Positions 1 to 9,331 of a stretch of 64,000 bases of DNA are shown here, piece by piece (position 1 is the first letter of the stretch; each line of letters opens with the position of its first letter). Origin of the DNA: Bacteroidota bacterium (GTDB lineage: Bacteria > Bacteroidota > Bacteroidia > Flavobacteriales_D > Crocinitomicaceae). The notes under the pieces were generated by a model. It ran no database searches. It was not told the origin of the DNA and saw only the letters and a list, made by a program, of their open reading frames with translations. The stretch lies in assembly GCA_006226425.1 (NCBI GenBank), contig SBGX01000010.1, positions 248,001 to 312,000 of the forward strand, written 5' to 3'. The position numbers were made by a program, and so were the translations under genes.

Positions 1-1116
1 AATGAGTTGTTCCCAACCTTTGCTTTGAATGGAGATCTGCTTTACGCATCAGATGGTCTTCCAGGAATGGGTGGATTGGATATCTTCCGTGCAAAACAAG
101 CAGGAGAACAATTAAAATGGGAAAACCCAGAGAACTTAGGTTATCCGATGAATTCATCTTCCAATGATTACGCCCTAATCGAAGTTTCTGAGAAAAAAGG
201 ATTCTTTACTTCAGAGCGTGTTGGTTCAGTTGGTAAAAACCAACGTCCTGACATTTGGATGTATGATGTTCCACCAAACGTTTTCGACCTGACCGTGAAT
301 GTGATGGAATTGTTCGACAATTCGAAAAAAGTAGCTGGTGCTAACGTAAGTGTTGTTGCCAGTGACGGTGGAAAATGGGAAGGAACGACCAATGATAACG
401 GTAGCATCTTCTGGGACAAAAAACCAAATGGAGATCGTTACATTAACGAGAACAGTTCCTACACCATTACCGTTTCGAAAGAAGGATACACAGCGGTAAA
501 ACCTCAAAGCTTTACGACTGAAGAAGTTAAAATCGACCAGAAGTTCATCTTCGACATGCCGATGATTAAAGACGAACCAATTCGTCTGCCAGAAGTTCGA
601 TACCCGTTAAACAAATGGGAACTGCTTAAGGATAGCACTATCAACTCAAAAGACTCCTTGAACTATGTATATGATCTGTTGGTGAAATACCCTGGTCTGA
701 AACTGGAATTGATTTCCCATACGGATGCTCGTTCCGGAGACATCTATAACCAGGTGCTTTCTGAAAACAGAGCGAAATCGTGTATCAAATACCTGGTTGA
801 GGAAAAAGGAATTGACGCACGTCGTTTGGTTCCTGTAGGACAGGGTGAGCGCGTTCCTAAGAAAGTATGGAGAAAAGGTGATGAGTACTTCGATAGCCAA
901 CCCGCTGACACTGCGGGTGTAGAAGAGGTTGTTCTGGAAGAAAAACTGATCAACTCTTACAAACGAAGTAATAGAACATTGTTTACGCAGCTTCACCAGT
1001 GGAACAGACGTACGGAAGGACGAGTACTTGGAATGGATTTTGATCCGGCCACTGCTCCTCCGGTTCCAGAAGATTTCTTCAAGTTTAAAAATCTTCCAAA
1101 GAACACATCGAAATAA
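1..1116 (+). CDS. OmpA-family outer membrane protein with PD40 and carboxypeptidase-like domains (5' truncated, PorE-like)
   Basis: The reading frame is open to the left edge of the window, so the N-terminus is missing. What remains shows, in order, the end of a WD40-like PD40 beta-propeller (blade motif DGLPGMGGLDIF near the start), a short carboxypeptidase-regulatory-like domain (about residues 100-180 of the visible part) and a C-terminal OmpA peptidoglycan-binding domain with the SHTDARSGD and LSENRAKSCIKYL motifs. This order matches PorE of the type IX secretion system, which sits in the periplasm/outer membrane and binds peptidoglycan, and also many uncharacterised Bacteroidota OmpA proteins. 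A T9SS cargo gene and a PorP/SprF gene follow, which fits but does not prove a PorE role. A strong terminator follows directly. Confidence 0.85.
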   Translation, partial: NELFPTFALNGDLLYASDGLPGMGGLDIFRAKQAGEQLKWENPENLGYPMNSSSNDYALIEVSEKKGFFTSERVGSVGKNQRPDIWMYDVPPNVFDLTVNVMELFDNSKKVAGANVSVVASDGGKWEGTTNDNGSIFWDKKPNGDRYINENSSYTITVSKEGYTAVKPQSFTTEEVKIDQKFIFDMPMIKDEPIRLPEVRYPLNKWELLKDSTINSKDSLNYVYDLLVKYPGLKLELISHTDARSGDIYNQVLSENRAKSCIKYLVEEKGIDARRLVPVGQGERVPKKVWRKGDEYFDSQPADTAGVEEVVLEEKLINSYKRSNRTLFTQLHQWNRRTEGRVLGMDFDPATAPPVPEDFFKFKNLPKNTSK

Positions 1117-1124
1117 AACATTTA

Positions 1125-1152
1125 AGCCCTCGTCTCAGACGGGGGCTTTTTT
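1125..1152 (+). terminator. Rho-independent terminator after the OmpA-family gene
   Basis: A ten-pair stem AGCCCTCGTC / GACGGGGGCT with one T-G wobble and a short loop, followed by a run of T, starts nine bases after the stop codon of the upstream gene. Confidence 0.85.
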
Positions 1153-1176
1153 CTTAAATATACGCTAGATTGCGTA

Positions 1177-1207
1177 TTGATTCGGTTATGTGCATCCGGT
1201 ACTTTTG
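1177..1207 (+). promoter_or_regulatory. Bacteroidota-type promoter for the giant PKD protein
   Basis: TTG at 1177-1179 is followed after 20 bases by TACTTTTG at 1200-1207, an exact match to the TAnnTTTG -7 consensus of Bacteroidota sigma factors. It lies just after the upstream terminator. If used, transcription would start near 1212-1215, ruling out the in-frame TTG at 1170 and ATG at 1188 as starts of the next gene. Confidence 0.5.
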
Positions 1208-1250
1208 TATCGTGAAGTCTTGCATCACAACCAATAATTTAACCACTAGT

Positions 1251-4200
1251 TTGATCAGGCTGCTACTCCTTTCGGTAGTTTGCTTGCTCATTCCAGTACT
1301 TTCCTCTGCTCAATGTACAGATGGAGTAAATGCCGCATTTAGCTTTAGTGGAGACAACCAGTGCTCTAATTTTAGTGTCCAATTTAGTAACCAATCCACT
1401 GGTAGTGGTCTGACCTACGAATGGGATTTCGGAAACCCTACCTCCGGTGCAGCCAATAGCTCAACCGCCAATAACCCGACACATGAATTTATTTCATCCG
1501 GCAGTGGAACGGAAAGTTTCCAGGTTCAATTGATCGCAACCGGATCGAATGGTTGTAAAGACACCCTTGTTCAAACGCTTACCATGAAGCAATCTCCTGG
1601 CGCCACACTGGAAGATCCTATCAATGATTTTAGAAACTGTGACGGAACAGTCTATTCCATCTTACTCTTTGATATTACTCCTACCTCAGGAAATACCAGC
1701 TATCAAATTATCTGGGGAGACGGCTCACCCGATTTTAGTGATGCCAATTTTCCAGGGGCTGGCTTAACCCATGACTATGGAACCGACGACATCTTCAATC
1801 TTCTCTACATTGTAACCGGAAGCAATGGTTGCGTAGATACAACCGAATACACCGTGGCCAACATCACGAACCCATCCATTGGAGCCGCCAACCCCGGGGG
1901 TACAACCGGATGTGGACCGCTGGAAATTTGTTTTCCGCTAAACAACTTTAGCTCCAACCACTCTTCGACTACCTATACCATTGATTTTGGAGACGGCACC
2001 CCGATTGACACCATAGCCCATCCTCCACCCGATGAATTGTGTCATACTTATGACAAGACTTCCTGCGGAAGTGGGGACAACAATGCCTATACTTTTAAGA
2101 TCAGCGCCATTAACTTTTGTGATGTTTCTGAGGCGACAATCACTCCGATCAAGATCTATCTCAAACCAGAAGCACAATTTGAAGCTCCTGAGAACGCCTG
2201 TGTTAGCAGCTCTGTCAACTTTATCAACACGACCATTGCCGGTTTCTTTGGGAGCTCCTGTAGCCAGTTCACCCAGTGTACATGGGATTTTGGAGATGGA
2301 ACGGTAGTCAACACGAATGATTTAAGCAATCAGAGTCACAGTTATGCAGCTACCGGAACTTACACCGTCACTCTTTCGGCCACGAATAACTGTGGAACCA
2401 GCACCTTCACCAAAGACATCTGTATCGAAAGCATCCCTGTCCCCGATTTTACCATCGACGCCGATAGTGCCTGTGCGCCACTCCAGATCAATACGGACAA
2501 CCTATCGAGCAGCGGAGACATCTGTGTGTTAACTTATGCCTGGAATGTCGCTCTATCTGCCAATAGCTGTAATCAAAGCTCTTCGGAAAGCAACTTCATC
2601 AATGGAACGGACCCAAATAGTTTTGAGCCTATTATCGAAATTTTGAATCCTGGTGACTACCAAATCAACCTCAGCGTAACGAACAGCTGTGGTGTATTCA
2701 ACAAAAATCTACCTGTCGTTGTTCAGGGGCCACCACAAGTAAATATCTCAAGTCTTCCCGATCTTTGCTTGGGTGAAAGCAGTACCCCCGGAGCCAATAT
2801 CACTTCCTGTCTCGCTCCGGTTCAGTCCTATTCCTGGACCTTTCAAAACGGAAGTCCTGCCAACTCCTCTCAGGAAGACCCGGGAAGCATTAGCTACAGT
2901 ACGCCTGGGGAATATACGGTTAGCCTGGAAGTAAGCAATCAATGTGGGACTTCAAATGATCAGCAAACGATTCGTGTGCTGGGAGCTCCCAACGATATTC
3001 ACCCGAGAATTTCCAATCCAATTTGTCCAGGTTCCGATGTGCAACTTTTCTGTGACACGGTTCTGGGCGCAAGTTATTCATGGAGTGGTCCCGGAGGCTT
3101 CACTTCCAATCAGCAAAATCCGATTGTTAGCAACGTAAGCGCATCCAACGAAGGATACTATTACGTGACTGCCACACTTGGTTCCTGCCCAGGTCCAAGA
3201 GACAGTGTTGAATTACTTTTAATCGCCTCGGCATTGGTTGATGCCGGACCAGATGATACGGTCTGTTTGCAAGACGCAGGCTTCACCATCACTCCCAACA
3301 GTGCGGGTGGTGGTGACTGGTCTGGCAATGGGATCGACAATGCTGGATTCTTTGATCCCTCATTGGCGGGCGCTGGACAACATACATTAACCTATACCTA
3401 TGAAGACCCGGCAAGTGGTTGTATTAATTCCGATCAACTCCTTATGACGGTCGGGGGGCCTCCAAGCGTCAATGCCGGGAGCGATCTAAATATGTGTAAT
3501 CAGGCGATCCCTGTTCAACTGACCGCAACTCCTTCCGGAGGAAGTTGGAGTGGTCCTGGGATTACTGACCCGGATGGAGAGTTTACCCCTTTTGCAACCG
3601 GTAGTTTTGAGATCATATACAGCCTAAGTGACGCGAATAATTGTTCTAACAGCGATACCATCCTCATAAGCGTGGTCAACGCCTCCACAGTCAATGCTGG
3701 AAACGATACACTGGCCTGTGCCAATGAGTCTGCTATTCAACTAAACGGAAGTCCTGCTGGCGGAAGTTGGTCTGGTAGCGGGGTGAGCTCTGGAGGACTC
3801 TTTACCCCAGGAGCTCCTGGAAGTATTGACCTTGTCTATGAACTGGGATCTGGCTCCTGTCTCTCCAGGGATACGCTTACTGTCACTGTTCAGGCCAAAC
3901 CAAACGTAGATGCCGGACCGGATTTTGATGTTTGCATTGGCTCCGGAACCGGCACACTGAATGGGACTCCTTCCGGCGGTAGCTGGAGTGGAGCAGCCAT
4001 CTCAGATCCTTCTGGAACCTATGATCCTTCCCTGGTCAGTCCGGGAACTCATACACTGACCTACAGCTTTACCGATCCAGTCACCGGATGTAGCAATAGC
4101 GACAACCTTTCCATGAACGTGATCTCATCACCCGTAGTGGACGCCGGACCTGACACTAGTATTTGCAACCAGCCCTTTCCTGTTCAACTCTTCGCTTCCC

Positions 4201-7200
4201 CTGCAGGAGGTACGTGGTCGGGACCCAACGTCACCGCTGATGGAATCTTTACTCCGAGCACGAGTGGAACTTTTACACTCACCTATTCCCTTTCGGCTGC
4301 TCCTCCATGTACGGCAGAAGACAGCAGAGTCATCACCGTTAGTGATCCGGCCGTAGCAGATGCCGGACCTGATTTCGAACTTTGTTACTCCGAAGAAGTT
4401 ACTTTTGTTCAGGCTACTCCTCCAGGAGGAAGCTGGTCTGGGCCACTCATTCAATCTGACGGGAGCATCACACCCAACGCGAGCGGGAGCTACGAATTGG
4501 TTTATTCTTATGGAGCAGGGAACTGTCTGACTCAGGATACCACTCAACTTATCATCCACGACCTCCCGGTGATTGGCGTCGATCCCGATCGATCATTTTG
4601 TCCGTACGACTCTCCGGTGAACTTTTCAGCAAGTCCGTCTGGTGGAAGTTGGTCTGGTAATGGAATTACTGACCCAGCCAATGGGCTCTTTGATCCCGGA
4701 AGTGTTTCCAATCAGGGAAACATCAACTACGTCGTGTACGAATTCACCGAACTTACCACCGGATGTATCAACCGGGATAGTCTGCAAGCCAACGTTTTCA
4801 TCTTACCTCTGGCCGATTTCAACTACAGCAGCGTCATCTGTTCAAATAGTTCCGAGAACTTTACAAGTACAAGCCAGAACGCCAGCAGCTTTTTCTGGGA
4901 TTTTGGAGACGGAAGCCCTGTTCAAAATGAGGAACATCCGGCACATAGCTACGTACTTACCGGTAATTTCGACATTGAGCTCCTCGTCATTTCCACTGAT
5001 GGATGCCGGGATAGTATTTCCAAAGCCATTGAGATCAGGGAATCACCAAGTGTACAATACGACTTGTCTACCGATGAAGGTTGCGGACCTCTCAGCGTTG
5101 ATTTCAGCAATCTTTCAAGTGGAGTCGGAAGCCTGAACTACTTCTGGGATTTCGGAAATGGACAAAATTCAAGTGACCAAAATCCAGAGTCTCAAAACTA
5201 TGTTGCAGGAATTCTCAACGACACCATTTACGTGGTTCAACTGGACGTAAGCAATATGTGTGGGACAGTCAGCAGTTTTGATACAATAACCGTCAAAACC
5301 TCCCCTACTGCAGACTTCGGGACCATGTTTAATACCGGTTGCTCCCCCTACGAAGCACAAATTGCCAACAATAGTTACGGTTTTCCGGACAGCTTCCAAT
5401 GGAATTTCGGAGACGGACAAAGCTCCACGACTTCGGATGCATTGTTTGAACATACTTTTGTCACGGGAGATGAAGATACAATCTACCAAATTGAACTCAT
5501 CGTCTCCAACGAATGCGGAAGTGATACCGGATACCATTCGATACATATTCTCCCGCGAAGTGTGAATGCCTTTTTTAATACCAGTACCCTGTCTGGTTGT
5601 GCGCCCCTTGATGTGGACTTCACTAACTTTTCCACCGGAGCTCAATTCTACAACTGGGATCTCGGAAACGGAAACACCAGCAATGCTTACGATGCATCCA
5701 CGACCTACACGACGGCCGGAAACTATGTGGTCACTCTGATCATTAATGACGACTGTAGTCGGGATACAGCCCGGGTGAGTATTGAAGTACATCCCCGACC
5801 GGATATTGACTTCAGCTATTCCCCAAACACGGTATGTGTCGGACAGGAATTTCAATTCACGGACCTCTCTTCAGACATTACACAGCTTGTCTGGGAATTT
5901 GGTGACGGTGACAGTTCCCTACTGAACAATCCGACACACGTGTATGACACCAGCGGGACCTTTCCAGTGACATTGAATGGTTTCAATACAATTTATCAAT
6001 GCCAGACGTCCATCCAGAAAAATGTCGCGGTGGCTGAAAGTCCTGTCGCAAACTTTGAACTTCCAGATGTAGACGCCTGCTCCCCGGCTACCTTTAGCTT
6101 CACCAACACGAGCAGTAATTACAGCTTTGTTTCCTGGGATTATGGAGACGGAAACCTTTCCACTTCGGTCAATGGTTTAAATACATACACCGAAGCCGGA
6201 AGTTATCAGGTCCAATTGACCGTTGAAAATCAAACCGCCTGTAGAGACTCCATCATCCAGACAGTCGTGCTTTATCCCCGTCCAACGGCGGACTTCGATT
6301 TTGTTTCCATTGATTCCTGTGAGTTGCCAGCCGGAGTAAAAATGCTCAACCAAAGTACGGGCGCGGATTCTTACCTATGGAACTTTGGGAACGGGGAACA
6401 ATCGGTACTTACTCATCCAGAAGCTATCTATCAGTCCCCCGGAAACTATTTCATCAAACTGTTGGCGACGAACAGCTACGGTTGTCAGGATTCAATCACA
6501 AAACCGGTGCAAATCTTCCTCCCTCCATTGGCGGGTATGTTTGTTTCATCTAGTGACTTATGTGAACGACAGCCCATTGTTCTCACCTCATCCAGTTTGA
6601 TGTCAGATTCGGCCAAGTGGTTTACAGGCGATGGAACAATCATCAGTGGAAATCAGGTCACCCATCAGTATCAGGACCTTGGATCCTATTCTATTACGAT
6701 GGTCGCTTACGGTCAGGGAGGCTGTTCGGATACCGTTCATTTCAGTACTCCAATCAATGTAAAACTGTCTCCTACCGCAGATTTTGAATATCTGAACATT
6801 GAGAATAACTTCAAAAAAGATGGAACAATCCAGTTCACCAATCTCTCCCAGGATGCACAACAATATATCTGGGAACTGGACGAAGAATTCTTTTCAGACC
6901 AGGTCCACCCCACCTACAAATACGATGAATTTGGTGAATTACAGGTAAAGTTAACTGCGATCAATGATAATGGTTGTCGGGACACCCTCACTACCGGAAT
7001 CATTGTGGACGTATTTCATGGCCTGCACGTGGCCAACGCCATGTATCCCGGACATCCGGTTTTCGATGTGGCCAATTTTGTTCCCAAGGGAGTCGGACTC
7101 TCTTTCTATCATATCAGTATTTATGATGATTGGGGAAACCTGATCTGGGAATCAAGTGAGCTCGATGAATTTGGCCGTCCAACTGGATATTGGGACGGAA

Positions 7201-7340
7201 CCTACCAGGGAAAGCCGGTTCAGGAAGACGTATATGTCTGGAAAGTCGAAGCAACTTATAAAACCGCAGGCGTTTGGGAAGGGAAGAAATATCCGGATGG
7301 AACAATCAAACGATCTGGAACAGTCACTTTAATCAGATAG
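1251..7340 (+). CDS. Giant PKD-repeat surface protein with type B T9SS sorting domain
   Basis: An exported adhesin-like protein of about 2,030 residues. From the TTG at 1251 it has a compact signal peptide ending LSSAQ; in-frame starts at 1170 and 1188 give a long odd N-terminus and lie upstream of the likely transcription start, so 1251 is preferred but uncertain. The first third holds PKD domains (WDFGDG motifs). A central block of seven 71-77-residue Ig-like repeats follows (V-D-A-G-P-D ... C ... GGSWSG), then more PKD domains. The C-terminus has the YDDWGNLIW, YWDGTYQGKPV and DVYVWKV signature of the gliding-motility-associated CHU_C/TIGR04131 domain, i.e. type B secretion by the type IX system. 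The PorP/SprF gene starts two bases after its stop, as for SprB/SprF-type pairs. It is probably involved in adhesion or surface structure; no enzymatic domain is seen. Confidence 0.9.
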   Translation: MIRLLLLSVVCLLIPVLSSAQCTDGVNAAFSFSGDNQCSNFSVQFSNQSTGSGLTYEWDFGNPTSGAANSSTANNPTHEFISSGSGTESFQVQLIATGSNGCKDTLVQTLTMKQSPGATLEDPINDFRNCDGTVYSILLFDITPTSGNTSYQIIWGDGSPDFSDANFPGAGLTHDYGTDDIFNLLYIVTGSNGCVDTTEYTVANITNPSIGAANPGGTTGCGPLEICFPLNNFSSNHSSTTYTIDFGDGTPIDTIAHPPPDELCHTYDKTSCGSGDNNAYTFKISAINFCDVSEATITPIKIYLKPEAQFEAPENACVSSSVNFINTTIAGFFGSSCSQFTQCTWDFGDGTVVNTNDLSNQSHSYAATGTYTVTLSATNNCGTSTFTKDICIESIPVPDFTIDADSACAPLQINTDNLSSSGDICVLTYAWNVALSANSCNQSSSESNFINGTDPNSFEPIIEILNPGDYQINLSVTNSCGVFNKNLPVVVQGPPQVNISSLPDLCLGESSTPGANITSCLAPVQSYSWTFQNGSPANSSQEDPGSISYSTPGEYTVSLEVSNQCGTSNDQQTIRVLGAPNDIHPRISNPICPGSDVQLFCDTVLGASYSWSGPGGFTSNQQNPIVSNVSASNEGYYYVTATLGSCPGPRDSVELLLIASALVDAGPDDTVCLQDAGFTITPNSAGGGDWSGNGIDNAGFFDPSLAGAGQHTLTYTYEDPASGCINSDQLLMTVGGPPSVNAGSDLNMCNQAIPVQLTATPSGGSWSGPGITDPDGEFTPFATGSFEIIYSLSDANNCSNSDTILISVVNASTVNAGNDTLACANESAIQLNGSPAGGSWSGSGVSSGGLFTPGAPGSIDLVYELGSGSCLSRDTLTVTVQAKPNVDAGPDFDVCIGSGTGTLNGTPSGGSWSGAAISDPSGTYDPSLVSPGTHTLTYSFTDPVTGCSNSDNLSMNVISSPVVDAGPDTSICNQPFPVQLFASPAGGTWSGPNVTADGIFTPSTSGTFTLTYSLSAAPPCTAEDSRVITVSDPAVADAGPDFELCYSEEVTFVQATPPGGSWSGPLIQSDGSITPNASGSYELVYSYGAGNCLTQDTTQLIIHDLPVIGVDPDRSFCPYDSPVNFSASPSGGSWSGNGITDPANGLFDPGSVSNQGNINYVVYEFTELTTGCINRDSLQANVFILPLADFNYSSVICSNSSENFTSTSQNASSFFWDFGDGSPVQNEEHPAHSYVLTGNFDIELLVISTDGCRDSISKAIEIRESPSVQYDLSTDEGCGPLSVDFSNLSSGVGSLNYFWDFGNGQNSSDQNPESQNYVAGILNDTIYVVQLDVSNMCGTVSSFDTITVKTSPTADFGTMFNTGCSPYEAQIANNSYGFPDSFQWNFGDGQSSTTSDALFEHTFVTGDEDTIYQIELIVSNECGSDTGYHSIHILPRSVNAFFNTSTLSGCAPLDVDFTNFSTGAQFYNWDLGNGNTSNAYDASTTYTTAGNYVVTLIINDDCSRDTARVSIEVHPRPDIDFSYSPNTVCVGQEFQFTDLSSDITQLVWEFGDGDSSLLNNPTHVYDTSGTFPVTLNGFNTIYQCQTSIQKNVAVAESPVANFELPDVDACSPATFSFTNTSSNYSFVSWDYGDGNLSTSVNGLNTYTEAGSYQVQLTVENQTACRDSIIQTVVLYPRPTADFDFVSIDSCELPAGVKMLNQSTGADSYLWNFGNGEQSVLTHPEAIYQSPGNYFIKLLATNSYGCQDSITKPVQIFLPPLAGMFVSSSDLCERQPIVLTSSSLMSDSAKWFTGDGTIISGNQVTHQYQDLGSYSITMVAYGQGGCSDTVHFSTPINVKLSPTADFEYLNIENNFKKDGTIQFTNLSQDAQQYIWELDEEFFSDQVHPTYKYDEFGELQVKLTAINDNGCRDTLTTGIIVDVFHGLHVANAMYPGHPVFDVANFVPKGVGLSFYHISIYDDWGNLIWESSELDEFGRPTGYWDGTYQGKPVQEDVYVWKVEATYKTAGVWEGKKYPDGTIKRSGTVTLIR
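3238..4795 (+). repeat. Seven tandem Ig-like repeats inside the giant surface protein
   Basis: Seven in-frame units begin with variants of VDAGPD followed by a conserved Cys, near 3238, 3470, 3693, 3906, 4138, 4360 and 4573. The spacing is 213-232 bases (71-77 codons). Each unit carries a central GGSWSG-like motif and a second Cys about 60 residues on. The units are clearly diverged at the DNA level, so this is an old protein-domain array rather than a recent expansion. Confidence 0.8.
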
Positions 7341-7342
7341 TT

Positions 7343-8401
7343 ATGAAAAAGAATATTCGACATTTGATTCAAATCAGCCTGATTTTGGTACTTGGACAAG
7401 TCCAGGCACAGGACCCTAACTTTTCCATGTTCTACAATGTTCCGACCTACTATAATCCGGCGATGACTGCAATCAACAACGGACTTACCGTTCGGAGTAA
7501 CTATCGAAACCTCTGGACCCCAATTGTCAGTAAACTGAATACCTACTCCGCTGCCTGCGAAATAGAAGCAGTCAACAAAATTGGATTTGGTCTATTGCTT
7601 TCGAGCGACCTGGCAGGAGAAGGCTTATTGCGAACTAATAAAGCAACTGCCTCTTATATGTATCGTCCGATCGAAGGAGAGAATCTATTGTTGCAATTCG
7701 GTTTATCCGGCTCTTATGTCAACAAATTCATTGACTGGGATCGGCTTGTTTTTTCGGATCAGCTGGATGAAGTTCACGGACAGGTCAGACCATCCGCTTT
7801 TTTGAGTCCAAACTACAACACGGTTTCCTATGCAGACTTCAATGCTGGGGTAGCACTCCGATTTAATATTCGTCCGGGAAGAACTGGCCGAATTTACCGC
7901 AAGATGAACGGAACTGCCGGTCTGGCCTTTCATCACTTAAACGAACCGCAAGATGCCTTTCTGGGAGAAGGAGCTTCCCTACTCCCCATCAAAACAGTTG
8001 CCCATAGCGGCTTTAACATCCTCCTGCAACAATCCATTCTTTCCACAGCGATGATCTACGAACACCAGGGCCGATTTCAAACCTTTTCAGCAGGATTCAA
8101 TGTAGCTTACAGTACCCTCTTTGGAGGCGTCTGGTTTCGCAAGGGGTCCAGCCTCCGAAAAACGCAATTCGATTCCGTGATTTTGACCGGAGGAGCCAAC
8201 CTGAAATTATCAGACAAAAGCAAGATGCGGGTCTCCTACTCCTTTGACCTGACTGTTTCCAGACTGCATACCGCCTCGATCGGATCTCATGAGGTCTCAC
8301 TCATCTTTTTCTTTGACGACAAGGTCCTCTTCCGAAAATACCGGGAACAAAAGAAAATCAAGGATCGATACAAGTGTCCTGAAGGCTTCGACGGCTACTA
8401 A
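7343..8401 (+). CDS. PorP/SprF family type IX secretion system membrane protein
   Basis: A 352-residue outer-membrane beta-barrel protein of the PorP/SprF family. The signal peptide ends VQAQ and is followed by the typical family opening (DPNFSMFYNVPTYYNPA). PorP/SprF proteins attach to the type IX machinery, and genome copies next to a type B cargo are usually needed for secretion or surface attachment of that cargo. Here the ATG comes two bases after the stop of the giant PKD protein, so the two are certainly co-transcribed and the pair can be read as cargo plus helper. The length is normal for the family and the frame is intact. Confidence 0.9.
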   Translation: MKKNIRHLIQISLILVLGQVQAQDPNFSMFYNVPTYYNPAMTAINNGLTVRSNYRNLWTPIVSKLNTYSAACEIEAVNKIGFGLLLSSDLAGEGLLRTNKATASYMYRPIEGENLLLQFGLSGSYVNKFIDWDRLVFSDQLDEVHGQVRPSAFLSPNYNTVSYADFNAGVALRFNIRPGRTGRIYRKMNGTAGLAFHHLNEPQDAFLGEGASLLPIKTVAHSGFNILLQQSILSTAMIYEHQGRFQTFSAGFNVAYSTLFGGVWFRKGSSLRKTQFDSVILTGGANLKLSDKSKMRVSYSFDLTVSRLHTASIGSHEVSLIFFFDDKVLFRKYREQKKIKDRYKCPEGFDGY

Positions 8402-8422
8402 TTATTCCTTACTTTTGGTGCT

Positions 8423-9331
8423 ATGAAGCACTTCCTTCTTGCTGGTGAAAAGGGAAGAAATGATTTTTTTAGTCATGCCCTGACCATTGCTTTGGTCGTT
8501 GGTACGCTCGCCATTTTTTCCATGATTCCGGTCTGGATTTACGCCATTCAAACGAATCAAACACAGATTTCTACGGCACTTCTTCAAAAACATTTCGGAA
8601 GCAATCTCCTTTTCTTGTTTAACCTCCTGCCAATTGCATTAGGTTTGGGAACTCTATGGTTATGCGTCCGATACATCCACAAGCGGAAATTTGTGACACT
8701 CATCACCATACGCAAAGCTCCAGATTTAAAGAGAATCTTGTTTAGTTTTCTGATCTGGATGGCCTTTCTGTTTCTGTTCTTCGTACTTAACCTGTTCCTG
8801 TCCCCTGAGGAGATTTCCTGGAATTTTCAGCCTGCTCAGTTTGGAATATTGCTCCTGATCAGTCTTGTTTTTGTATCGATTCAATGTCTTTTCGAAGAGA
8901 TTTTTTTTCGCGGCTACCTGTTGCAAGCCTTTGGTTCCACCATCCCCAACAAATGGATTCCAGCCCTCCTTTCCTGCGGGATTTTCACACTTATGCACTT
9001 CCAAAACCCGGAAGTGGAACTACTTGGTTGGGGTGCACTGCTTTATTACTTTGCAACGGCTATTTTCCTCACCTGGATCACGGTCATCGACGATGGAATC
9101 GAATTGTCAAGCGGATTTCATATCGCAAACAACCTCTTCGGAGCACTTTGGCTAACAAACGATTGGCAGGTTTTTCAAACAGATGCCCTTTTCCGAAGTC
9201 ATGCAGCAGCGGAAATCAACAGTTTTCATTGGATAACTATTCTGGCGGTGTACCCCCTTTTGATGTATCTTTATAGCAAAAAGTATGGGCTTAGTCCACG
9301 AAAGCTTTTTGAATCGTATAAACATGATTAG
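8423..9331 (+). CDS. CPBP family intramembrane glutamic metalloprotease
   Basis: A 302-residue polytopic membrane protein of the CPBP (CAAX protease and bacteriocin-processing, Abi) family. The motifs sit where expected: EEIFFRG at about residues 158-164 (catalytic glutamates and Arg), a conserved His in FTLMHF and the third motif HIANN. The family cleaves substrates within or beside the membrane; bacterial substrates are mostly unknown. The ATG is preceded by TACTTTTG at 8410-8417, which matches the -7 consensus, but it has no TTG at the right distance and sits only five bases before the ATG, so it is a weak promoter candidate. The next gene overlaps the 3' end by eight bases. Confidence 0.85.
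   Translation: MKHFLLAGEKGRNDFFSHALTIALVVGTLAIFSMIPVWIYAIQTNQTQISTALLQKHFGSNLLFLFNLLPIALGLGTLWLCVRYIHKRKFVTLITIRKAPDLKRILFSFLIWMAFLFLFFVLNLFLSPEEISWNFQPAQFGILLLISLVFVSIQCLFEEIFFRGYLLQAFGSTIPNKWIPALLSCGIFTLMHFQNPEVELLGWGALLYYFATAIFLTWITVIDDGIELSSGFHIANNLFGALWLTNDWQVFQTDALFRSHAAAEINSFHWITILAVYPLLMYLYSKKYGLSPRKLFESYKHD

Noticed and set aside
4128-4559. A 143-codon open frame on the - strand within the Ig repeat block
   Set aside because: It is a shadow of the repeated coding sequence with low-complexity translation and no start context.
3238-4795. CRISPR-like or DNA-level tandem repeat
   Set aside because: The units are in-frame protein repeats of 71-77 codons, strongly diverged in DNA, with no spacers.
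5169-5855. A 228-codon open frame on the - strand within the giant surface protein
   Set aside because: It lies opposite a clear, repeat-containing coding frame, has no recognisable domain, and reflects the codon bias of the + strand gene.
8410-8417. TACTTTTG as a firm promoter for the CPBP protease
   Set aside because: It lies only five bases before the ATG and has no TTG at the right distance, so it was kept as a remark and not listed as a promoter.
8884-9276. A 130-codon + strand frame inside the CPBP protease gene
   Set aside because: It is a frame-shifted reading of the protease with intact catalytic motifs in the main frame, and has no independent features.
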